NCBI GenBank assembly: GCA_945928575.1
Contig: CAMENP010000005.1
Location: forward strand, 1 to 64,000
DNA from: an uncultured Butyrivibrio sp.
Lineage (GTDB): Bacteria; Bacillota; Clostridia; Lachnospirales; Lachnospiraceae
Direction: 5' to 3'
Length of the DNA: 64,000 nucleotides
Shown piece by piece: positions 44,032-52,142 of the stretch (positions are counted from its first letter, which is position 1; every line of letters begins with the position of its first letter). The notes below the pieces were generated by a model that was not told the DNA's origin, searched no databases, and saw only the letters and a program-made list of their open reading frames with translations. A program made the position numbers and the translations under genes.

Positions 44032-44095
44032 AGAATCCTCCTTTAAGTCTGCATGCCGCCCATTCCCAAGTTCCCTTGGTCTCCTTTTATTCAAA

Positions 44096-44140
44096 AATGC
44101 CCTTAGGCCGCAATACTGATTGCGTTAACTAAGGGGCATT
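44096..44140 (-). terminator. Hairpin/terminator downstream of tRNA-Gly
   Basis: Minus strand AATGCCCCTTAG..CGCAAT-CAGT-ATTGCG..CTAAGGGCATT followed by TTTTGAAT. Confidence 0.75.
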
Positions 44141-44157
44141 CGGTACAAATAAAAATA

Positions 44158-44229
44158 AGCGCGAGACGGGGATCGAACCCGCGACCTTCTCCTTGGCAAG
44201 GAGACGCTCCACCACTGAGCCACTCGCGC
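44158..44229 (-). tRNA. tRNA-Gly (anticodon GCC), copy 1; 3' CCA not encoded
   Basis: GCGCGAGTGGCTCAGTGGTGGAGCGTCTCCTTGCCAAGGAGAAGGTCGCGGGTTCGATCCCCGTCTCGCGCT cloverleaf. Confidence 0.97.
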
Positions 44230-44257
44230 ACATCGCGTTAATCACAACGCAATATGT

Positions 44258-44286
44258 ACTATACATCATAGATATGTATTTGTCAA
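44258..44286 (-). promoter_or_regulatory. tRNA-Gly copy 1 promoter
   Basis: TTGACA-N17-TATAGT. Confidence 0.85.
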
Positions 44287-44335
44287 TATACTTTAACAGA
44301 ATTTTTGTTAAAATATTAACTTTTCTGTTTTAAAT

Positions 44336-44360
44336 GCCGCGCACCATTCCAGTGCGCGGC
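44336..44360 (-). terminator. Hairpin downstream of GH5 gene
   Basis: GCCGCGCAC...GTGCGCGGC, T-tract weak. Confidence 0.55.
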
Positions 44361-44373
44361 CAAAATATATATT

Positions 44374-46155
44374 TTATTTAGCTGGGCCATATGTAAATGT
44401 TACGGAGATTGTCTGAATCTGTGTATAATCTTCCGGAACAATTACACCTGTAGGATTAGCTGATGCAGGGTCTCCGTCAGAAGTTCTTGCTTCTGCAGGT
44501 ACCTTATCAACCCATCCGTTGTAAAGATTAAGTCTTGTACACTTCTTATTGTCAGATGTTGTATACCACTTATCTTTGATATCAACTTTCTCGCCGTTAA
44601 TGTCAAGTTCCTGAATATCAATTACATATCCAGGGAAGAGTGTTTCACCGTTGTAAATACCGATTGCTGAAAATGCAAAACTTGTAGCATACTTTCCGGC
44701 TGTCTCTGTGAAATCAAGGGATACAGTGTATGTACCTTCACCTGTTACAACGGCTTCTTCTGCCTTGATACCCGATGTGCTTCCTGACGGATGATCATCA
44801 CCGACTGCATAACTTACCTGATAATCGCTTGAGTTGAACATAATCCATGCAGTACCGTCTTCTATAACAACGTCCTGTGCATCGGATTCTGCCTTCTGTG
44901 TTTTCTTAAGTGCTGCTGCCTTAAGTTCTTCGGCATCTGTATCTTTCTGGCTTGCAAAGCTGTGCTTTGTAATGATCTTAGCCACATCGTCATATTTCAT
45001 CTTACATGTGCTTCTGTCATATACGGTGCTGCAATCCCAAAGCATCGGCGCATATCCGTATGCATCGCAGTTATTGAGGAAGTTCTCATAATAATTGCAC
45101 ATGTCTTCGCCGCCTTCGCTCTTTAAGACACCCCACTCACCAATGATTACGCCGTATCCGGCATCTGTAAACTTAGTAAGTGTCTGAAGTGTTGTGTTCA
45201 TATTGGTGTAATCTGCCTTAACGCCCCAGTTAGCCACACTTCCGTCGATACAATAGTTAGACGGATCATAGTAATGAACTGATACGATAAGCTTATCTTT
45301 GGCTGTATCTGTAGGCATCTTATATCTGTCATCGCAGGTCTTTGCAATGTTAGTATCATATCCAGGTATAAGGAGGAATCTTGTCTCGTTATATCCGCCT
45401 GCTGCTCTTACAACATCAACAAACGTCTGGTTAATAGTATTAACTGTCTCGTAGCATTCATCCTGTGTAAGAACACCTGTCTGCTTACCTGCTGTATTCT
45501 TCCAGTTATCGTTAAGTCTGTCTCCGAGTTCCTCGTTAGCGCCCTCGAATACGACTCTCTCATCATAATCCTTGAAGCCTTCTGCAATATTCTTCCACAT
45601 CTCTTTGTAAAGAGTCATTGCACTTTCACGAACTGATGTATCCTCGTCACCGAACATACCCCACCACTGATTGTCCCAATGGTCATTAATGATAACCTTC
45701 ATATCGGCATCAAGTGCATATCCGACAACTTCTTTAATTCTGTCCATGAACTCCTGTCTGATAGTATAATCACCATCTTCGTAATTAATGGCACATGTCC
45801 ATGCAATAGGAATACGGATTGAGTCAAATCCCGCATCCTTCATTCCCTGTACCATCTCTTTGGTAGTAACAGGCTGTCCCCAGTTAGTCTCATAAAGGTT
45901 AATGGCTGAATTAGTACCGAGCTTACTGCGATCACCTGATTCAAGGGTATTACCGAGGTTAATACCGTTACCCATAAGTCTTGTAAACTCAATCGCAGTC
46001 ATATCAGTGTATTCGCTGCTCTCGCCTGACTGTGTCTCATTTTCTCCGGCTGCCTTGGTATCTGTGCTTGATTTCTTACCGCATCCGCAGATTGCCGTAA
46101 TTACCATTGCAAGAATCAGAAGAAGTGCCGTGAAACGTAATTTTTTAGATCTCAT
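44374..46155 (-). CDS. GH5 family endoglucanase-like lipoprotein with C-terminal beta-sandwich/CBM-like domain
   Basis: Lipobox AICGCGKKSS; GNGINLGNTLES, FEGANEELGDR (acid/base), VIIGEWGVLKSEGG (nucleophile). Confidence 0.9.
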   Translation of the reverse strand: MRSKKLRFTALLLILAMVITAICGCGKKSSTDTKAAGENETQSGESSEYTDMTAIEFTRLMGNGINLGNTLESGDRSKLGTNSAINLYETNWGQPVTTKEMVQGMKDAGFDSIRIPIAWTCAINYEDGDYTIRQEFMDRIKEVVGYALDADMKVIINDHWDNQWWGMFGDEDTSVRESAMTLYKEMWKNIAEGFKDYDERVVFEGANEELGDRLNDNWKNTAGKQTGVLTQDECYETVNTINQTFVDVVRAAGGYNETRFLLIPGYDTNIAKTCDDRYKMPTDTAKDKLIVSVHYYDPSNYCIDGSVANWGVKADYTNMNTTLQTLTKFTDAGYGVIIGEWGVLKSEGGEDMCNYYENFLNNCDAYGYAPMLWDCSTVYDRSTCKMKYDDVAKIITKHSFASQKDTDAEELKAAALKKTQKAESDAQDVVIEDGTAWIMFNSSDYQVSYAVGDDHPSGSTSGIKAEEAVVTGEGTYTVSLDFTETAGKYATSFAFSAIGIYNGETLFPGYVIDIQELDINGEKVDIKDKWYTTSDNKKCTRLNLYNGWVDKVPAEARTSDGDPASANPTGVIVPEDYTQIQTISVTFTYGPAK

Positions 46156-46286
46156 CTCTAAAACTCCTTTTCTTTTTTATGTGGAAATAATCAATATTAT
46201 TTCCATTCACCACTTCTTCAATATAATATTTCAGGCGAATATTGTACATAGTAATTTTTAGTGCGATATGGTGTAATTTTTGTATT

Positions 46287-48170
46287 TTAACGTACCACGG
46301 CCTTCTTATTCATCTTCTCCGTATACATAAGAGAGTCAGACATTTTAAGCTGTGAATCAAAATCAAAACCGGCGACGGAATGTGTTACAACTCCGAGACT
46401 TACGGAAATTTTATACGGCTTGTCAGACGTTCTGTTGACATAATCCAGGTAACTTCTGATATCTGCACGCAGCTGTCCGGTCTTCTCCCCGGCATCGGTA
46501 ACACGCAGACATACAACCATTTCATCACCGCCGAATCGTCCAAGGATCTTATCCCTTACAGGTATGCTTTTGACAGCCTGCGCAACCGCACTTATCGCAA
46601 AATCGCCTTCCTGATGTCCGTATGTATCATTAATATGCTTAAGTCCGTCCAGATCGATTGTAGCAACCATATATTCAACATCTTCAGCTATCTGTTCGGC
46701 CAACATCTTCTGCAGTTCGTTATAAAATGCATGCCTGTTATAAAGTCCCGTAAGATGGTCGTATTTGTACATATTCTCCATCGCGCGGGCCGTATACTGA
46801 AGATAACGCATATTCCGGTAACCGCTGAGCGTTGTATTTATAAGCGTTACAAACTGCATGACCATGCAGTAATTCTTGGTATTGACTTCAAAGAAAAATC
46901 CGGTATATCCTATCGGCATGCCCATATATGTGAGCGCAACAAACACAACCGGCCTGTCTTTTTGCATAATGCTGTCAAAATCCGCAAACATATCGCTTCT
47001 CTTTATTAACAGCGGAAGTTCTTTTACATTGGTTCCGTCAGCATATATCTCATACATGTCTTCTCCGAATCCTCTTGAAAGTGCTTTACCCGGTTCAAGC
47101 GAATCATCAAAACATTCGGTGTTGACAACAATACATGTATCTTCAAAATTAAAATTCTTAAGGTATTCGACGAATTCATGTCTGTTCTTACAGGTAATTG
47201 CCTCCGATGACATCTCATACATAAGATGTTCATTCTCCCTGTACAATCTGAAAATATCATTATGTGACTTAAGCAGCTGGCCTGTGTTCATTATTTTATT
47301 CTCATTATTGCAGCCGCAGGATCCCTCTATCATAGGTATATACGGGACTTCAATTTCACCGCATATATCCTCTCCGGCAGCCGCTTTGGATGCGTGTTCA
47401 ATTATGCACGCCGATACCGCCCCCAGATCACATCCGCATGTAGTGATTGACGGTGTACAGCAAAGTGCCTCATCAAGTCCGTCAAACCCTGTTACTATCA
47501 CATCCCCGGGTATCTTATATCCGTTGCGTTGCAAAACATTGCAAGCTGTAATGGCCATAACATCATTTATAGAAACAATGGCACGGGGCAGCCTGTTGCC
47601 GGATATCAATCCCGAAATAACTCTCTCGGTAGGCACATCCCAGAAATCACCGTATCCGATCATATCCTCTGTGAGAACGGTGCCATGTTCCGAAAGGACT
47701 TTACGGCAGACTTCAATTCTGTCATCCGAATAACTGTTTCCCTTCGGCCCCGCTAACACAAACACATCCGTAATGCCATGTTCTTCAACTATATGCCTTA
47801 CTATCTTCTCAAATCCCGAAACATATTCAAAATTAATATTACAGCATCCTTCCCTGCTCGCACCTATACATATTACCGGCACGCCGTTCTCATGTGCCTT
47901 GTCGCATATTGCCTGCGGAACTCTTTTATCGTAAAATGCTTCATCCCATATTACAACAGTATCAATAATACTGTAGTCCATAAGGTCAAAAATCTGCTGT
48001 TCACCATTGGAGGTCTTGGTATTCCAGTACATATCCGAGCATGTCTGATAAATAAAAAGTCTGTAATCCGTACCCTTAACGTGATTGTAGAGTTCATTTA
48101 TAAATTCATAATGTCTGGTGTCGCTTATATGCGATATACACAAAGCAATTACCTTATAATTCTTGTACAT
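46287..48170 (-). CDS. LacI-type sugar-binding sensor fused to GGDEF diguanylate cyclase (copy 2)
   Basis: KVIALCISHISDTRHYEFINELY...VSINDVMAITACNVLQRNGYKIPGDVIVTGFDGLDEALC; ILGRFGGDEMVVCL. Confidence 0.9.
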   Translation of the reverse strand: MYKNYKVIALCISHISDTRHYEFINELYNHVKGTDYRLFIYQTCSDMYWNTKTSNGEQQIFDLMDYSIIDTVVIWDEAFYDKRVPQAICDKAHENGVPVICIGASREGCCNINFEYVSGFEKIVRHIVEEHGITDVFVLAGPKGNSYSDDRIEVCRKVLSEHGTVLTEDMIGYGDFWDVPTERVISGLISGNRLPRAIVSINDVMAITACNVLQRNGYKIPGDVIVTGFDGLDEALCCTPSITTCGCDLGAVSACIIEHASKAAAGEDICGEIEVPYIPMIEGSCGCNNENKIMNTGQLLKSHNDIFRLYRENEHLMYEMSSEAITCKNRHEFVEYLKNFNFEDTCIVVNTECFDDSLEPGKALSRGFGEDMYEIYADGTNVKELPLLIKRSDMFADFDSIMQKDRPVVFVALTYMGMPIGYTGFFFEVNTKNYCMVMQFVTLINTTLSGYRNMRYLQYTARAMENMYKYDHLTGLYNRHAFYNELQKMLAEQIAEDVEYMVATIDLDGLKHINDTYGHQEGDFAISAVAQAVKSIPVRDKILGRFGGDEMVVCLRVTDAGEKTGQLRADIRSYLDYVNRTSDKPYKISVSLGVVTHSVAGFDFDSQLKMSDSLMYTEKMNKKAVVR

Positions 48171-48245
48171 ATACTCGCCTTTCTCTGAATGCAGACAAAT
48201 CTTCTATATATATTATAGGTCATTAATACCGATATTACAAGGATT

Positions 48246-48713
48246 TTAAAATCCTTCTTTCTTTCTCTTGCGCCGCAGTTCACTTCTTTTTTTACCGGCT
48301 TCCCACTCAGCCTGTTCACTTACAGACTCAGTCTTAAGGCCCGGAACTTCACATGGTTTCCCTTCGTCATCCACCGCTACCATGGTAAGATACGCTCTGT
48401 TTACCGGATATCTCATTCCGTCAAGGCTCTCTACATATGTGTCAACCCTGACTTCCATTGATGTTCTTCCCACATAAGTCAGTCTGGCCACCAGCACAAC
48501 TATTTCATGCTGATTGACACCTCTTATAAAAGTAAGATTGTCAACCGATGCCGTCACAACATAATGGCCCGCATGCCTTACAGCCGCGAGGCTTGCTACT
48601 TCATCAATCCACTCCATCAATTTACCGCCAAAAAGTCTTCCGGCACTGTTAAGGTGCTGCGGTCTCACTGCATACACCTGTTCAATCATTGATTCTTTAA
48701 CTGTTTTCTCCAT
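48246..48713 (-). CDS. Acyl-CoA thioesterase (hotdog fold)
   Basis: YAVRPQHLNSAGRLFGGKLMEWIDEVASLAAVRHAGHYVVTASVDNLTF; start at MEKTVKESMIEQ. Confidence 0.92.
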   Translation of the reverse strand: MEKTVKESMIEQVYAVRPQHLNSAGRLFGGKLMEWIDEVASLAAVRHAGHYVVTASVDNLTFIRGVNQHEIVVLVARLTYVGRTSMEVRVDTYVESLDGMRYPVNRAYLTMVAVDDEGKPCEVPGLKTESVSEQAEWEAGKKRSELRRKRKKEGF

Positions 48714-48736
48714 TATATCATCTCCTGCCGGACGTT

Positions 48737-49693
48737 TTATCTTGACCATGTCAACTCATTATCCCTGCCGGTATAGTCAAAAAGTCCATCATTCTTCTCT
48801 TCGAGTGCTTTTATTATATGATATGTATATTCATTATACGGCGTAGGAATACCGAGTTCTTTTCCCATTCTCATAAGCACGCCTGAAAACATGTCTATTT
48901 CGGTATGCCTGCCGGCATTTAAATCCTGCAATGTTGAATAACATGTCGACGGAACAACCGGACTTCCATGTATGGATGAGGCGGCGGCTTTACTCATATC
49001 AATGCCTTTCGCAGCCGCAATAGCCTTTAATTCACTTCGCAGTCCTTCGCTTACAGCTCTCATGTGTTCGCTGTCATTATAGCATCCGACACCGGCTCCT
49101 ATAACAGCCTGCGGCAGATTATTGCATACATTCAGGCAGAATTTACTCCATATCTCTTCACGTATAAATTCCGTTGCACGGTAATGAATACCGGTGCCTT
49201 CAAACAATTCTTCTATATCATGGACACACCCGTTTCCATGTGTTTCACCGGTTTCGCCGAATATGATTCCTATCGTTGTGTCCGGGTTAAAAACATATCC
49301 TCTGCCTTCCTTATGTGAAGCCACTCTTATCAAAGAATATATCATATGTTCTTCGCCGACCGCTTTACCTATGATTTCCTCGCTGTCAACGCCATTCATA
49401 AGACTCATTATCACTGTATTTTCGGATGTTACTTTCTTTATGCTTTCCAGCGCACCTTCCAACGCACCGTACTTAAGTGCAACCACTAACAGATCAATAT
49501 CTCCCGCCTCTTCCGGGCTCCAGACCTGCGGTCTGTATTCCGTTCCATTGATCACGCATCCGTTTTCCTTAAGCCTTGCGGCTCTTTCTCCGTCAGCAAT
49601 GATTCCAAGTTCAATTCCTTTTTTGTCTGAAAGTCCCCATATAACATATGAGCCTACTGCGCCGGCTCCAAGCACCGCAACTTTACGTATCAT
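48737..49693 (-). CDS. Ketopantoate reductase family protein (copy 2)
   Basis: KVAVLGAGAVGSYVIWGLS; WSKFCLNVCNNLPQAVIGAGVG; STLQDLNAGRHTEIDMFSG. Confidence 0.9.
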   Translation of the reverse strand: MIRKVAVLGAGAVGSYVIWGLSDKKGIELGIIADGERAARLKENGCVINGTEYRPQVWSPEEAGDIDLLVVALKYGALEGALESIKKVTSENTVIMSLMNGVDSEEIIGKAVGEEHMIYSLIRVASHKEGRGYVFNPDTTIGIIFGETGETHGNGCVHDIEELFEGTGIHYRATEFIREEIWSKFCLNVCNNLPQAVIGAGVGCYNDSEHMRAVSEGLRSELKAIAAAKGIDMSKAAASSIHGSPVVPSTCYSTLQDLNAGRHTEIDMFSGVLMRMGKELGIPTPYNEYTYHIIKALEEKNDGLFDYTGRDNELTWSR

Positions 49694-49755
49694 AATAATT
49701 CCTCCTAATATCCTTACTATACATCCAATGTAAAAATATTGTCAACCGTGGGGAA

Positions 49756-50946
49756 TCAGTCCATATTGTCTCTTATTTTTATCATGAAATTGTATAAGCC
49801 GTTCTGCCACACAGGATTATGATGTACGCCGAATACATCATAAAAAACATGTTCAATTCCGGCCTCATCCAATTTCTTATCCAGATCATAGGACACATCT
49901 CCGCAGATATAATCCTCTCTGCCGACCATAACCATAAGAGTCCCAAATCCGCCAGCTCTGTCATCTATTTTCAATTCATCCAACAGCGGAGGGAAATAAT
50001 TATTATCTCCTTTAATCACATCGGCTGCCGAAAATACTCCAACATAATCAAACTTGTCCTGATTATGAAATGCTATCGCCATTGAATTCCTTGCACCCAT
50101 TGAATTTCCGGCAATTGCGGTATGCTTTTTGTCCGTACACACCGAAAAATGTTCGTTAACATATGGCATAAGGCTGCCTATAAGATCTTCCTCCGTCCTG
50201 TCAAAAGCCTCGCATGTCTTTGCGTAACTCATACCTGATGTGGAATTATTCTCATTGACATTGGAATTTGGCATAACCACAACCATTTCGGGGCAATTAT
50301 ATAAATAATGCATATTCTTTATGATAACATCCGCATTCTTATGAAGCCACGTAACTTCGCTTCCGCCAAGTCCGTGCAAAAGATATAACACAGGATATTT
50401 CTTATTTTCATCATAGTTTTCCGGAAGGACAACTTTTGCCGGGCGCAATTTTCCCGTAACTTCAGAGTAATATTCTATATCTATGGCTTCACTGTATGTA
50501 TACCCGGGAATCCTGTCTTTGTAAAAACAGTTGAAATAAAGTGAATGGGATATCCCGTCCTTTCCGGTAACAGGCTTGATATTTTCAGCTATGCCGGAAT
50601 ATATCGGCATAAATCTCACTCCGTAACCGGCTCCCGCAAGTATAACTGCCGTTGCCGGCACAATCAGCAGAATTTTCTTCACGGTCTTGGGGAATCTGAC
50701 TTTGAATTTTATTTTGATCTTAATCGCAAATATCAATGCCGTTATAGCTGTGATTACATACAAAAAAAGTGCTGCAATATTCTCAAATACTCCATCAAGC
50801 ATCACTATTGCCGTTACGCACAGGCACAATTCAATTCCGGTCACGATAAACATAATTCCCGGAAGCTTTTTCTTCTTAACTTTAAATACGACCCCTCCCG
50901 CCAGGCTTAACAACGCAAGCGCCACTGTCACAACAAATCTTATCAT
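49756..50946 (-). CDS. Membrane-anchored alpha/beta-hydrolase esterase (Esterase-D/putative feruloyl or acetyl esterase-like)
   Basis: Several N-terminal TM helices, then YPVLYLLHGLGGSEVTW, AIAGNSMGARNSMAIAF, VFGVHHNPVWQNGL. Confidence 0.85.
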   Translation of the reverse strand: MIRFVVTVALALLSLAGGVVFKVKKKKLPGIMFIVTGIELCLCVTAIVMLDGVFENIAALFLYVITAITALIFAIKIKIKFKVRFPKTVKKILLIVPATAVILAGAGYGVRFMPIYSGIAENIKPVTGKDGISHSLYFNCFYKDRIPGYTYSEAIDIEYYSEVTGKLRPAKVVLPENYDENKKYPVLYLLHGLGGSEVTWLHKNADVIIKNMHYLYNCPEMVVVMPNSNVNENNSTSGMSYAKTCEAFDRTEEDLIGSLMPYVNEHFSVCTDKKHTAIAGNSMGARNSMAIAFHNQDKFDYVGVFSAADVIKGDNNYFPPLLDELKIDDRAGGFGTLMVMVGREDYICGDVSYDLDKKLDEAGIEHVFYDVFGVHHNPVWQNGLYNFMIKIRDNMD

Positions 50947-51042
50947 ATCGTCCTCCTTGGTGCTTTATCTTTCATCTGATTTTACGCCATAAACCACACT
51001 TTAAGTCAAGCAGATTTTGCAATCCAGCATTTTTCGGGGGAT

Positions 51043-51447
51043 GTCTACATTTCTTGCCACCTTTCCTCCATTAGGTAGAGATTCCCGTGAATTTCCCAAG
51101 GTATGTCTACATTTCCTGCCTCATTCGCTCCCTTAGGCAGAGTTTTCCGCGCAGTTCCTGGGCACCGTCTACATTTCTTGTCACCTTTCCTCCATTAGGT
51201 AGAGATTCCCGTGAATTTCCCAAGGTATGTCTACATTTCCTGCTTCATTCGCTCTCTTAGGTAGAGATTTCCGCGCAATTCCCAAGGGATGTCTACATAT
51301 CCTGCTTCATTCGCTCCCTTAGGCAGAGTTTTCCGCACAGTTCCCGGGCGCTGTCTACATTCCCGTCTATTATCTTGCTATTAGGCAGACTTCCGCCGGG
51401 TTCCGTCTACATTTCTACCTCATTTTCCACTCTTAGGCAGCCCCTGC
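51043..51447. repeat. Tandem repeat array: seven units, five full 62-bp units, one 52-bp unit, one truncated
   Basis: GTCTACAT at 51043, 51105, 51167, 51229, 51291, 51353, 51405; each unit also carries TTAGG(T/C)AGA. Confidence 0.95.
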
Positions 51448-51562
51448 TTTTATGTAAAATATACAATCCGCTATACCGAATGAGATGAAAAAAGGTCCGC
51501 GAAACAGTGTACCGGAAGATAGTGCGTTATGCAGCGGCTCCGCATTTTGGGCAAAATAAAAA

Positions 51563-51634
51563 AGCGCGAGACGGGGATCGAACCCGCGACCTTCTCCTTG
51601 GCAAGGAGACGCTCCACCACTGAGCCACTCGCGC
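51563..51634 (-). tRNA. tRNA-Gly (anticodon GCC), copy 2, identical to copy 1
   Basis: Same 72 nt as 44158-44229; followed on minus strand by TTTTTATTTTG. Confidence 0.97.
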
Positions 51635-51682
51635 ATATAATGTGCTATGTATTTGTATTGACCTGTGACAGTCACAAGTGAT

Positions 51683-51711
51683 AATATACAACAGGACAAT
51701 TAATTTGTCAA
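51683..51711 (-). promoter_or_regulatory. tRNA-Gly copy 2 promoter
   Basis: TTGACA-N17-TATATT. Confidence 0.85.
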
Positions 51712-51740
51712 GACTATTTTATTATTTTTTTGAGGTTGTA

Positions 51741-52142
51741 ATGTCAGATACTTACAGAGAATGTCTTATGCAATATTGCGGAAAAGAACCGCTGCCGCCG
51801 GGCGAGACGGTTCTTGAATGTGAAATAGAAAGCATGGAGCCGGACGAATGCGGCGGGATTGAAAGCACTTACTTTTTTTCACTCGGAGGCACGGAAATCG
51901 GTTCGATATCTATATATGAAGAAAAAAATACAGTGAATATATTCGGAGTATACCTGGAACCGGATTTCAGAGGGCACGGATACTCACATGAAATGATGTA
52001 CAGCGTGCTTGAAGATTTAATTCCGGACGGAAAGGAGATTCTGCTTGAAGTTGCGGACAACAACAAACCCGCATTCAGCCTGTATACCGGATGCGGGTTT
52101 GAAGTTATTGATTATGTTGAAGTAAATATTACTCAAGATTAG
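51741..52142 (+). CDS. GNAT family N-acetyltransferase
   Basis: VNIFGVYLEPDFRGHGYSHEMMYSVLEDLI...ILLEVADNNKPAFSLYTGCGFEVIDY; start at MSDTYREC. Confidence 0.88.
   Translation: MSDTYRECLMQYCGKEPLPPGETVLECEIESMEPDECGGIESTYFFSLGGTEIGSISIYEEKNTVNIFGVYLEPDFRGHGYSHEMMYSVLEDLIPDGKEILLEVADNNKPAFSLYTGCGFEVIDYVEVNITQD

Noticed and set aside
46876-47733. 285-aa plus-strand ORF
   Set aside because: Antisense to LacI-GGDEF copy 2; Ser-rich shadow translation.
51043-51447. CRISPR array
   Set aside because: Similarity extends across the whole 62-bp unit; there are no unique spacers and no cas genes in the window.
44158-51634. Integrative element inserted at tRNA-Gly
   Set aside because: Direct tRNA repeats exist, but no integrase, relaxase, phage or conjugation genes are present between them.
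51433-51699. 88-aa minus ORF near the repeat array
   Set aside because: Overlaps tRNA-Gly copy 2 (REWLSGGASPCQGEGRGFDPRL is translated tRNA); not coding.
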